This document shows positions 11,201 to 21,907 of a stretch of 64,000 bases of DNA, piece by piece. The stretch covers positions 2,914,001 through 2,978,000 of the forward strand of contig NW_025408668.1 in NCBI RefSeq assembly GCF_020360975.1, in the 5' to 3' direction. The position numbers and the translations under genes are program-made. The DNA is from Hirsutella rhossiliensis. Taxonomy: Eukaryota > Ascomycota > Sordariomycetes > Hypocreales > Ophiocordycipitaceae. The notes beneath the pieces are model-generated. The model made no database searches, had not been told where the DNA came from, and saw nothing but the letters and a program-made list of their open reading frames with translations. How positions within the stretch are numbered: position 1 is the first letter of the stretch; every line of letters begins with the position of its first letter.

Positions 11201-13590
11201 ATAGTCTTAAGAAGAGGTCCTAGATAAGGAAATAAAAAAAGAAACTAACGTTAAAGTAGTCGAGGATAACGCTAACTTTAAAGAAAAGGAAGCTACTAAA
11301 TTAAATAATCTAGATAAAGAAGGAGACTATAGGAAAGCGGTAGAGCTAGAATACGCCTACCTACCTATGCCTCCTCTTATATAAGAAGAAGATCTAAAAG
11401 CAGCTTTTTTAGTTAGTCTTCCTATCTCGACCCCTAAGGGGGTAGGAAAAGCACCTCTCTTAAAGGATTACTTAGCTGCCTTTTTATCCTTACTTTAAAA
11501 AGTAAAGGAAGGTATAGGGCCTAATATAAAAGAAGACTAATTTCTCCTTTATTTCGATCGTTTTTCCGACTTTTATCTAACGCCTATAGAAGATAGTTCC
11601 TATAGAGCATTTATAGTAGGCCGGCTCTTTAAGCTATAGCTATTAGTAAGGAAGCTATATAAAAGAGACCTCCTAGACCTACTAGTAAACTAAAAGTAGT
11701 TAAAAAAACACCCTTTTAGATACTAGTTTTTCTAGGCTTAGAAAGACTACCTAGCCTTATATAAGGAGATAGGGTCTTTTAAAGAGGTCCTTAAGGAAAA
11801 AGTAAGAGGAAAATAGGTCCTTAGCTATAAGTAGGTCTTTATCTATAAGACTAATAAATATAGCTTCCTTTAAAAATATAAAGCCTAGCTAGTTATTTAT
11901 AGGAATTAGTAAGAAAAAGGGGATCTTCCTACTAAGGTAACTACCTTAGTAGGGATGTCTTTTTAGACCCCTATAGCTATAGTAGTAGAATTCGACCTCG
12001 AGCTCGATTAAATAAATATAGTTAACTCCTTTATTAACTACTTACTTAAGGAAGAAGAAGTTATCTATATATACCTTTTACTAAGCTTTTAATAGCTAGG
12101 AAAGGTTCTATAGCTTAGGAAAGCTCTATATAGACTATAAAGATTACCTCTCTTTTAGCAATAGTATTTAATAGGTTCCTTTAAAGCCCTAGGCTTTAAG
12201 AAAGTCCCTTAAGAACTATATATAATATAAAAGGGTAAAATTATAGTCTTCTTTTATATCGATAATATTATTTAGGCCTACTTAAAAAAAGAAGAAGCTA
12301 CTACTAAGGAGGCTATATAAGGCCTATAATAAAGGTATAAGATAACTAAGCTAAGGGAGCTAAAGTAGTTCCTAGGGATATAAATCCTTTAGAATAGGTC
12401 CTAACGGACTATCTAGCTTACCTAGGACGCTTATATCGATAAGGTCGCTTATAAATTCCTCCTTAATTCCCTTAATAAGAAGCTTCCCTCTACGCTAATA
12501 TTAGATAAAGAGCTTTTACTTAATCCGTCCTTTTAAGCTAAGGAGTAAGAGAAACATTAATATTAATAGAAGGTAGGCTCCTTACTTTTTTTAGCTATTT
12601 CTACTAGACCGGATATCTCTTTTATAGTCTCTTAGCTAGCTAGGTATAACTAGAATCCTAGCCTTAGGTATTAAGAAGTAGTAGATAAAGCTATCCTTTA
12701 TCTCTATTTAACGAGATTATATAGTCTATGCCTAAGAGGGTAGGAAAGGAAATAAGCTACTAAAATCTTCCTTTATTTAAGCGATTCGTCCTATACGGAT
12801 AATTTATTAGATAGAAAGAGCTTATAGGGGTATATTATATCCCTTTTTTAAGGAACTATTACTTAGAGAGCTTCGAAGTAAGCTACCGTTATAACCTTTA
12901 GTATAGAGGCAGAGCTACTAGCTCTTTTAGAAGTATTAAAAGAAGCGACTTTCCTTAGCTAGCTATTAATATCTCTATAACTATAAATTCCGACCCTATT
13001 AGCTATAGAATATAATAATATATAGACTATATAAATTCTTATAGAAAATAATAAGTTATTAACCTAGCTATAGTATATCGATATCTATTAGTATTAGTTA
13101 CGCTAAGAGGTTTAAAAGGGACTTATTTCCGTCTATTAGGTTCTAATAGTATTAATAAAAGCTAATAGTCTTATAAAGCCCTTACTAAAGTAAAAGCTAG
13201 CTATCTTATTATAGTAAATTAAGCTAGAAGACGTTTAAGAAAAGCTATTATTAGAGGCCCGCCTTAAGAGTTTATAAGAGGAGCTAATAGTACGTATAAG
13301 AAAGTAATATCTATAGCTAAAGAAAAGGAAGAGGCTTTTCTCTTTAAAGGGCCCCTTATTTTAATTAGGTTTTTCCCTTTAAAGAAGGCCCCCTTTCTTA
13401 TAGGACTTTCCCCTCTTTAGGCCCCTATTTCCTAAAGTAGGTCTAAAAGAGCCTAGGGACCTAAAAGGGCCCTTGCTTTCCTTAAGTAAAGGGAGAAGTA
13501 TAAAGCTAAGAACCTCCTCTATACGCTTACTAGCCTAAAGCCATATTAGCTATACCCTTACTATAAAGGCAGGCTATAGCTAAGGGGGTA
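8229..13590 (+). mobile_element. Copia retrotransposon internal region, RIP-killed
   Basis: Plus-strand translation gives the Copia order with many stops. The integrase C-terminal block (RAFI-Y-I-Y-S-NIF pattern) lies near 11000-11050, RT at about 11990-12480 with a Y-I-D-N box at about 12255 (YxDD mutated) and the ELKWFLGI block near 12355, and RNase H at about 12790-13000. The gag/protease part at 8229-10700 is too decayed to delimit. A segment of about 490 bp just before the LTR (13105-13590) recurs at 14081-14567 but is missing before the LTR at 789. CpA/TpG are strongly depleted. Confidence 0.85.
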
Positions 13591-14080
13591 TATCGCGAAG
13601 CGTAGCTTAATTTTATAGTTCTTAGAGATATCCCTTAGTAAGATAGACTAAGGAAGCTAAAAATACTTAGTATAGAAGAAGGAAGAAGGAGCTAAAAAAA
13701 GGTATAGAAAGGAGGGTAGGGGTATAAAGGGAAGAAAAAGTAGCGATAGCTTTTTATAGAGGTAGCGAAAGATAAGACGGATATACCGGTAACGGCTAGA
13801 AAGAGGGGAAAAACTAATAAAAAGCTTAGTAGTTAAAAGGATATTAATAGTTTCTTTAAGTAGGATCTTCTTTATTAATTAAGATACTAGATAGGTATAA
13901 AGAGGGGCGTTAGATAAAGGAAAGAAAAAGAATTAAGGAAATATAATAATTAATCCCTTACCTTAATTACTACCTACGTAAGAATTAAATCTCTCTACCC
14001 TACTTATTTAACCCCTTACTTTTAATTTTACCTTTATATACTTTTATATACTTCTCATATTTCTCTTCGCGAGAGTTATA
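13591..14080 (+). repeat. Copia LTR (490 bp), 3' LTR of the second copy
   Basis: Starts TATCGCGAAG and ends GAGAGTTATA. Collinear with the split LTR 789-1100 plus 8051-8228, and with the more eroded copy at 14568-15038. Confidence 0.85.
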
Positions 14081-15038
14081 CTTAAAAGTCTAAGAGGGAC
14101 TTATTTTTATTTATAAAAATTTTAATTATAATAATAAAAGCTAATAGTTTTATAAAGCTTTTATTAAAGTAAAAGCTAGCTACTATTTTATAGTAAATTA
14201 ATCTAAAGGACGTTTATAAGAAGCTATCTTTAAAGGCCTACTTTAAGAGTCTATAAGAAAGGCTAATAGCTTATATAAAAAGGTAATATTTATTACTAAA
14301 GAAAAGGATAAGGTCTTCTTTTTAAAAGGCCCCTTATTTTAATTAAGTTTCTTTCTTTTAAGAAGGCCCTCTTTCTTATAAGACTTTTCCTTCTTTAAGC
14401 CCTTATTCCTTAAGTAAGTTTAAAAGAGCCTAGGGACTTAAAAGAGCTCTTACTTTCTATAAGTAAAGAGATAAGTATATAGCTAAGAACTTCCTTTATA
14501 TACTTACTAGCCTAAAGCTATATTAGCTATACCCTTACTATAAGGGTAAGCTATAGCTAAGGGGGTATATTATAAATTATAGCTTAAATATATAGTTCTT
14601 AAAGATATCCTTTAATAAAAGGGACTTAGGAAGCTAAAAAACTAGTTAAAAAAGGAGCTAAAAGAAAGAGGGTAAAGGTTAAAGGGAAAGTAAAAGTAGC
14701 GATAGCTTCTTATAAAGGTAGCGAGAGATAAGATAAATATACTAGTAATAGCTAGAAAGAAAAGGAAAAACTAATAAAAAGCTTAGTAGTTAAGAGGATA
14801 TTAATAGCTTTTTTAAGTAAGATCTATTTTATTAATTAAGATATTAAATAAGTATAAAGAAGGGCGTTATATAAAAGAAAGAAAGATAATTAAATTAATA
14901 TAATAATTACTCCTTTACTATAATTACTACTCTTATAAAAATTAAATATCTTTACCTTACTTATTTAACCTCTTACTTTTAATTTTACTTTTATATATTT
15001 TATATATACTTTTCTTATCTCTCTTTATAAGAATTCTA
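14081..15038 (+). mobile_element. Third Copia 3' fragment with LTR, more heavily mutated
   Basis: 14081-14567 repeats the pre-LTR segment 13105-13590, and 14568-15038 repeats the LTR. It directly abuts the previous LTR, giving a tandem of segment plus LTR. It is more AT-rich than the copy before it, so it has probably been through more RIP or is older. The right edge is judged from loss of similarity. Confidence 0.7.
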
Positions 15039-15207
15039 TTACTATAGCTATAATAGTCTAAAAAGATATCTTTATTAAGGTAGTTACTTTAATAAGTAAA
15101 TCTCCCTTTTCCTATTAATTCCTATAAATAACTATCTAAGCTTTATACTTTTAAAGGAAGCTATATTTATTAGTCTTATAGATTAAGACCTACTTATAGC
15201 TAAGAGC
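15039..15207. other. RIP-mutated edge of the transposon island
   Basis: AT-rich, still lacking CpA/TpG, with no recognisable element. Normal dinucleotide composition returns at about 15,211-15,235. Confidence 0.6.
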
Positions 15208-15600
15208 TTATTTTCCTCTTACCTTTTCCTTAAGTCGCACCGAGTCGCGCTTGACGAGGTCTTTGAACAAAAGCTTAGGGTTGATGAGTCCGTATTTCCG
15301 CACCTCGCATGGCCCGAGCCACTTGGTGCTGGACGAATCTTTTCCAAACGAGGTCGACAGCATCTTAGTGAGGTGCGCTTTGAAGGCGTTGTCGGTGGAC
15401 TCCTCCAGAAGCTTGCCCAGATTCCCTTGCGGCTGGACCCAGTAATCCAAGCGCTCGATTAACTCGGGATAGTCTTCACCGGCCTTATGCCTCGGGTTTG
15501 GGAATGCATCCTGCTCTGCCTGCCGGAGGTTTGGGATCATAGACGCAAGCTGGAGCGCCTCACGAAGAGGTGCAACGCCCGGGACAAAGTAGGTGCCCAT
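15208..15600 (-). CDS. Hypothetical protein fragment at the transposon border
   Basis: A 130-residue reading frame with ordinary fungal codon use, starting M-G-T-Y-F-V-P-G. It is rich in Leu/Lys/Glu, with no signal peptide or membrane segment, and I recognise no family. Its last codons and stop (tta at 15208-15210 on the plus strand) lie right where RIP-type composition begins. The C-terminus may therefore be an artefact of transposon insertion and mutation spreading into a longer gene. No upstream exon could be placed with confidence. It could be a short real gene or a decapitated remnant. Confidence 0.4.
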   Translation of the reverse strand: MGTYFVPGVAPLREALQLASMIPNLRQAEQDAFPNPRHKAGEDYPELIERLDYWVQPQGNLGKLLEESTDNAFKAHLTKMLSTSFGKDSSSTKWLGPCEVRKYGLINPKLLFKDLVKRDSVRLKEKVRGK

Positions 15601-16047
15601 GCTGTATCGTAGAGCTTGTGTTTCTCAGTGTTGTTGCTCTTCCTCTGCCTTCGAACACGATGGAAAATGTAAATATCAAACTGCAGGCGTTTGTGCCTAT
15701 CGACATGGGGGTTGTTGCCCAACGACAAAACTAGCCGCTGCAGCTGTCATGCTCAGCTGACAGGGTTTGAGACAAAAGCTGAAGGTCCTAGCTGGCTGAA
15801 GAGACTAGACCGTGACGCTCGAAGCTCTCTCATTGAAGAGCACGAACCAGTAATAGAGCTGCCCACTCGTGCTGCAGGAGACGTTCCGGGATGAGGTGGA
15901 TTATATCTGTGACTAACCTCTAGGCTTTGTGAGTCTGGACTTCGTAGCTAAGGAGTCATATCCCCTGCTTGCTTGGTCTCCCAGGCTCTCCGCTCCAACA
16001 CGACGACTCCATTTCCATTTGAAAAAACCAACTCCAGTGGAGCCATC
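15601..16047. other. Intergenic; nothing recognised
   Basis: Upstream region of the TPR gene and of the minus-strand fragment. The TPR reading frame is open from an earlier ATG at 15973, so the last 75 bp could be coding. No promoter motif was picked. Confidence 0.5.
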
Positions 16048-17397
16048 ATGGGCAGCAACTCGTCCAAAGCCGAGAGGCTGGGTAGTCAGGGCGAGTGCGG
16101 AGCGCGGCTGTTTCTCAAGTCTGGGAAGCTTAGAGAAATCAGCATGGCGGTTCGCCTTCTGGGACAGGCAGTCGATGCGACGCCGCACGACCACCCAGAC
16201 CGCGCCATGGTTCTCATGCGCAGAGGGTATTGGAGCGGCTTCTTGTACGAACGAACCGGCTCGGCTGAGGTGTTTGCAGACTCACTCAAGGCCTACGAGG
16301 AGTCGTTTGCATTGGCACCGCCGGGACATCGTGACCGACCCATCATGTTGGTCACGTTTGGAGATCTCCTCATGAAACGGTATCAAAGGGAGAAGACGGC
16401 GGAGGATCTGGAGAGGGCAGCCAAGGCATACAACGAGGCCGTCACCATCACATCATCAGGCCAGCCGTTTCGAATGACCAGTATGCTCACGTTCTGCGAA
16501 TTCCTTACCATCAGGTTTAGGGAATCCCAGAATGCAGAAGACATCAACAGGGCCATTGAATACTGTCTACAAGCCGGGCTGGAAGCAGGGCCGACAGAGA
16601 TGCCGGAGTGGGGGTTTATCTATCTCAGCGCCTGCCACCTGGCCAAGTACGAGGCAACCAAGGAAACCGAGGATCTCGAACAGGCCTTTGCCTCTACGCA
16701 TGGGGGCTTCCAAGACGAGCCTGAAGACTTGGATGGCCTCGACGCCCTTACCCGATGCTGGGCCGCAAAAGCCCGGCAGACTCAATCCCTAGATGACATT
16801 AGCCAGGCAGTGGACATGTCAATGAAGGCGGCCCAGAAGGCGCAGTCTATTCAGCTGCAGTGGGAAGAGCGTTTATGCACTATGAGCGACATGGGCGACT
16901 TGAGATACTACGTGTCGAAAGACCTGGCGCATCTTGACGAGTGCATCGTAGCACGCGAGGAACTCGTCAAGCTCTTGTGTCCTGCAGACCCTGCCCGGAC
17001 ACGCTCTCTTCACCTACTCTGCGACTTTTGCTTCAGGAAGTATCGTGCTGAAAACGACGTCAAGATATTGAAACAGGCCATCTCGGCAGGCGAGGAAGCC
17101 ATGTCGGCCATGCGGCCTTGGCCCGACCATCCGGACAAGGCGGTCCTGCTCGACCTACTGTGCTCCTGCTACGCTGCTAGGTTTGCCGAGATGGGTTCTC
17201 ATAAGGATCTTGAAAAGGCCATCTCCACCGGTGAAGATGCTCTCAAGAGGCTGTCGCCGGAAGATGGGCTTAAGGGGGAAACAACGAACAAGGTTAGATC
17301 CTTGAAAGTGGATGGGTTCTATGAAGAGCCCGAAAATGTCATGCAATGCCCCAGACCAACACTTACCCACTACCGCCGTTCGTATTTTATTTTCTAA
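16048..17397 (+). CDS. Tetratricopeptide-repeat protein, probably truncated
   Basis: 449 residues from ATG 16048, or 474 if the in-frame ATG at 15973 is used. I prefer 16048 because its context (GCCATCATGG) is better and the extra 25 residues are low complexity. Helical repeats follow a regular pattern of about 50 residues with the phrase (A/E)DLE-A, as in the fungal TPR arrays found before CHAT or NB-ARC-type domains. Repeats run from about residue 10 to 415. After the last repeat the sequence loses the pattern and ends in an unrelated basic/aromatic tail. No CHAT, NB-ARC or other effector domain follows, so this looks like the TPR half of a larger protein. Single exon, no signal peptide. 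Function unknown; protein-protein interaction is likely. Confidence 0.65.
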   Translation: MGSNSSKAERLGSQGECGARLFLKSGKLREISMAVRLLGQAVDATPHDHPDRAMVLMRRGYWSGFLYERTGSAEVFADSLKAYEESFALAPPGHRDRPIMLVTFGDLLMKRYQREKTAEDLERAAKAYNEAVTITSSGQPFRMTSMLTFCEFLTIRFRESQNAEDINRAIEYCLQAGLEAGPTEMPEWGFIYLSACHLAKYEATKETEDLEQAFASTHGGFQDEPEDLDGLDALTRCWAAKARQTQSLDDISQAVDMSMKAAQKAQSIQLQWEERLCTMSDMGDLRYYVSKDLAHLDECIVAREELVKLLCPADPARTRSLHLLCDFCFRKYRAENDVKILKQAISAGEEAMSAMRPWPDHPDKAVLLDLLCSCYAARFAEMGSHKDLEKAISTGEDALKRLSPEDGLKGETTNKVRSLKVDGFYEEPENVMQCPRPTLTHYRRSYFIF

Positions 17398-19600
17398 TTA
17401 GCACTATGTCATATGTTTAGCGCTATATTAAGGACACTAGATGAAATTATCTTCTCGTGGCGCCCCTAGGAAATGCGTGAGATGTGCTTTTACGTCTTTA
17501 TATCTTGATGTTCGGATTCTAATGCCAAGTCTGCTCCTGCATCTTCTCACTTAACCCGGCTTTAGATATTGAGTATTATATATTGAGTAGGTCGTTAGTT
17601 AGTGTGGGGGGAAAAGGCCATATAAGTAAGGTCGGCCGTTCCAGATTTCCCCTCCCCAACCGCCTTCCGCTTTAAACAAACCCTTCCCCCCTTTGGCCTG
17701 CCGCTACAACATACGATTGCTCTAAGATGAGGCGTTATAGGGGGAGTTATAGGAGTTATAGAGAGGCCACCCATAGATGTAAGTTCAATATGGGGAGATT
17801 ATGTTGTTTTTATTAATTTAAAAGTAGAGGATGCATACGAAAATACGGCTGCAATACATTATATAAGTCGACGCGTAGGTGCTAGAGAGCATCACTATTC
17901 AGCCAAGTGCAAATCTCTATCCGGCTAACCAAATTCCTATTTTAATTAGTTGATGCGTTATACTAGATAGTAATCAGCACTGAGTCGAAGTATCTTACCA
18001 GTCGTTCCGAGGTCTCGTCTTGTACGTCGCGCTCAGCACGCGCGGAGGTAAACCCCCCCTCAGTAGGAGTCCTCCCCAAGAGGGACCCTCCCCTACTGGC
18101 TCGGGCATTTGAGTAAGCTACTTCGCAATTAGAACTATCTCATCTTTTGTTTGTTTTTACTATTGAGGCAAAAAGAAAATGATAGTACATATAAGGAATC
18201 AGAGCGAGACCTACCCTACCTTTTGGCTGGTGGCCAAATGGAGATTGCACTTGGCCGAATAGTAATCCTCGTGTTGAAAAGGGCGGCTAGAAGTGGGGGT
18301 TGGCTTGGTAGCAAAGTTCGCAGACTCATGCCAAGTTCTACATGCAACCCAGTTATGTGAAGGTAAAAGTGGCTGCTGTCTCAATTCTTGATGTATATAG
18401 CTCGTCAGTTCTCCGGTTCTGGTGGGACTTGGAATCAAAGATTCCGTCCGGACAAAGTGACCGTGAGTCAATGGCATCGGATTGAAATAGACCCCTTCAT
18501 GCCAGCAGTGGACATTTGCATTGAACCCTTGTTATCGAGGGAGATTTTGGTCTCTGGCAAGTTCCCGTCCCCTTGAATTGACCGCGCATGGCTCTTGTGG
18601 ATTCCTACGGGTGCCAGCGGCGGCAATGGTGTATTGACCATGGGGTCGAAATATCATTGACCCTGGATCGCCATCGGGGAGCTCAGCCGTCAGGCGTTCA
18701 TCCACAGATCTTTCTTTGCTCTCTCATCTCGCGTCCATACCAGTTGGCTAACAGTCGACCTAGGATACCAGCCCCCCGGTGATTCCGGAGCTGCGAGGGG
18801 CCAAATTGTTCCTGGCAGCTGCCGACACGGGGTAAGACATGGCGGCCAGAAGGGTAGGTAGGCAGGTATGTTGATGAAGTTTCGGACGAAAAGCGTGCCG
18901 GCAAAGAGTCAGTGTGTAATTACATGTACATGGGCAAAAAGGATGGGAGGTTTCTTATCAGCCCGTTCTTTCGATTGTTGTGGAAGCGAAAATGACGCGA
19001 CTCAGACCACGCCCTCCAGTTCCAGTCTTCTGTAAACGTACCTACCTCTGCAATTTCCCTCCCTCGGTCTCCCGGTTTGGCCTCATTGAATTGGCTACGC
19101 ATACGCAAGTTGAAGCTCTAGACGCGGCAGGGCCTCTGCCTCGGAGAAGGAATCCTGGTTTTGGCTCTAGAAGAGCCGCATATATCTATCTGAACAAAGG
19201 AAATCTATGCCTCTAGCGTTTACTTAGCGTTTCCCCGTATCATTATGTCGCGGGTACTTCTGTAGCTAAGCTCTATTCGCTTTGGCCTAGCGACGTGGTC
19301 AGCATTGCGACACGCCATTGATTGTTTTTCGACAGTTCTCCAAGCCCGTTAAAGAGGGCGACGGCGAAGTGATTGTCTGTGATCCACTTGCCTGCCCCCA
19401 ACATTGAACCCATGTCTAAAACATTCTAGGCTCCATGATCATAAAGAGGCGGGCAAAAAGACCAGGAAATGTATGCCGAGGTGTCTAGGACGCGGCTCTG
19501 AAACTCCCATCTCCTCTCCTGAGACCAGTGACCATTCAAGGACTGAGGAATTCTCAACCTCCGCAGTCTGCATTGAGGCGCTTCCTCTGCTCTCGAGAGG
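17398..19600. other. Long intergenic region, no gene recognised
   Basis: About 2.2 kb with only short, non-conserved reading frames. 18,050-18,110 contains an imperfect GC-rich inverted sequence (CAGTAGG... / ...CCTACTG). No tRNA, transposon or conserved coding was recognised. The distal part is presumably the promoter of the secreted-protein gene. Confidence 0.5.
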
Positions 19601-19606
19601 TATAAA
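19601..19606 (+). promoter_or_regulatory. TATA box of the small secreted protein gene
   Basis: TATAAA in the context GAGAGGTATAAAGAC, about 145 bp before the ATG at 19752. It is followed by a CA/CT-rich leader typical of highly expressed fungal genes. Confidence 0.55.
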
Positions 19607-19751
19607 GACATCCTGACTTTCAGACTTCCAACGATCCATTCTCTCACCATCACTTTACTCAGTTCCAACGCATAACAACAACAGTCTCTCCAACTTTCTA
19701 TTCTTCAACTTAATTCAACTACTCGAAAAGAAACCCTTCACATTCTTCACA

Positions 19752-20210
19752 ATGAAGTTCTCCATCGTCACTCTTGCCCTCGCCAGCGTCGCCTACGCCA
19801 GCTCCGAGTATGTCGCTGCTGCCAGCGATGCCGAGATGACCGAGTTCTTGCAGAACAACGCCACCCCCGGCCTCGACATTGGCAAGCTTCTCGGCGGTCT
19901 CAAGCCGTTGCTGAAGAAGGCCAAGTGCGTCGCCCCTGCCATCATCAAGTCTGCCAACGGCCTCAAGTGCGACGGCAAGGGCCCTTTGGATACCCTGTGC
20001 GGTAACATCGAGACCATCGCCAAGGAAAGCGAAAGAGATATCAAGAAGTGTGGCATTGAAAATTCCACTGTCGGTAAGTACAGCTTGTGACTCTTTTTAT
20101 GCCCCTTGCCACGTCATAATGGGACTCATACTGACCATGTCCACCCCATCAACCAAGGCACTGTCACCAAGGTCCTCAAGGACCTGTGCGAAAAGGGCAA
20201 GAAATTTTAG
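19752..20210 (+). CDS. Small secreted cysteine-containing protein (effector-like)
   Basis: Two exons, 19752-20073 and 20158-20210, joined over an 84-bp intron (GTAAGT ... CTGAC ... AAG), encode 124 residues. Residues 1-16 (MKFSIVTLALASVAYA) form a clear signal peptide. The mature part of about 108 residues has five cysteines, many lysines, and no membrane segment. Without splicing the frame would end at 20090 and lose the last cysteine. Strong TATA box and leader suggest high expression. The odd cysteine number leaves one unpaired, or permits a dimer. I recognise no family. Its size, secretion and place in a gene-poor, transposon-near region are typical of effectors, but that role is an inference. 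Confidence 0.8.
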
Positions 20211-21790
20211 GCGACGCAGCGGTCTCTGTCGGCACTCCGCATCAATAGAAGTTGAAAGGACCGGGCTGGTTCGAAAGACTTTGTGTTCTCAGGCGTATTT
20301 CTTAGAGACTTTATTAGGGACTTTACTACATCCCGGGGGGATCCCCTAGAGGGCCATTGCGCTACGCTGTCTACACTGTCTTACAAGAAGGGCGTACAGC
20401 AAGACTTGGCTAATGAGGGTCTCTTGTAGCTACCGGCCGTGTCCATAGCTTAAATTGAAAGAAGTGCGGTTTCTATGACCCTGAAGATGCCCCTCTGCCT
20501 ACACACTTTTGCATCGCCGCCGGCCTCGAATGCGGCTTTGATTTGCAGCTCAAATCTACGGCCGGCCAGCGTTGCTAGGGCTCGTCAAGATGGCAGTCAG
20601 GAGTGCGCGCTCTGCGCCACGGTTACTACAGGGAATTGTAGACCAGATTATTCTCAAAAGGCACTTTGGAAGAACTTTTGGCATGACGTATACCCTAGTG
20701 TGACTGTAGAAAGACCGCGACGAGTGTCTGTTGCCTCTGTCCCCATCTCTGGCCGAGTGCAAGGCCGGGGCTCGGGCAACCTGGATAGAAAGTAGTGGCG
20801 TTGACGAGGCTACTTCTCAGGGGAGCATGCGACTCTCCGCATATATGCTATTTCCCTTCCTATCCCCGGCATTAGGCGAAGACTTGTAGAAAGAGTCGTA
20901 TGCATGCTAAGAAATAATCTACGCCATTGCTGTTATATAAAACATGGCGTCCTTGCTTCTATTTCTAGGCCTCTAGCTCCCAGCATGCATCTAAGCTTTG
21001 ATGATGGAAACTGGCGGAGGTTAACGGACTCTGCGGAGCTGGGCTGGTTTAGGGTGCGTTTACGCTGGGCTCCTTCCGTGGTGGCAGCGTTGGAGAGGGA
21101 TGAGGCTGGTCGCCGAAGCGTGGATGAGACACCAGCGGGGAGCTGTCTCGGAGCTGAGGTGCACGGGTTTAGGTACCTAGATCAAGGCAGATGCCATGGC
21201 TGCTGCCGTGGCCCGCGCAAACCACTGTCGAGCTTGCAAACTAGGGGCACCCTCCGCGTGTTATAAGGTCTGACAGTTTGTCAATTAACCACAGATAAGA
21301 AGGCTTGGTCCAGCAACCAGCAGTTCGGTCGTGCACTAGGAAGAGGGGGGAAATGTCGTTCTCCGGACCTCAATGCCGCCAGACCACTCGAGGACAAGGA
21401 ATCCTATGCATTCTTTGATATCTATCATATACTATATTAACAGTTTCTTTGCTATTAAGACAGAATCCTATAGGTTGAAAGCTAAAAGCAGTACAGCGAT
21501 AGTATGGTATAATTTAACGCCCGTGCCTTTATATAGCTGGAAGCTAGCTACTCCTGCCGTTCCTGATTTGTTACTTCTATACAGCGCCTGTTATATAAAC
21601 GGGACTTTATTTAACTAATAGTTTCGGGTTTGTTAGTAGACCGATTCCTTCTTAGTGCTAGGGAGCAGATACCCTTCTCCCTTCTCTATACATACCTACC
21701 TTACTTCGTAGAGTGAGGTCGGCTTCTAGCGATCCTGTGCGAGAAGTGTATATAATATAATAAATTCTTTCGATTTCAACAAAAGCAACT
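20211..21790. other. Intergenic; no gene recognised
   Basis: About 1.6 kb between the secreted-protein gene and tRNA-Ile. Several short frames, none conserved-looking. AT content rises toward 21,400-21,780, with many TpA, possibly mild RIP remnants. Confidence 0.5.
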
Positions 21791-21907
21791 GGTCCTGTGG
21801 CTTAGTTGGTAAAGCGTGAGACTAATAAATTAAGAAGAGCGGTCAGCCACTAGTGGCTTAATATGTTGGCAACCTCAAGATCCTGGGTTCGAGCCCCAGC
21901 GGGACCA
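21791..21907 (+). tRNA. trnI(AAU): tRNA-Ile(AAU) with a 44-nt intron
   Basis: Acceptor stem GGTCCTG/CGGGACC, D stem GCTT/AAGC, T stem CTGGG/CCCAG and T loop TTCGAGC all pair. The anticodon AAT is at 21824-21826 (positions 34-36) and the discriminator A at 21907. The intron occupies 21828-21871, after position 37 as in all eukaryotic nuclear tRNA genes. The anticodon stem TGAGA/CCTCA pairs except for A31-C39. A T-run starting at 21910 serves as Pol III terminator. Confidence 0.9.
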
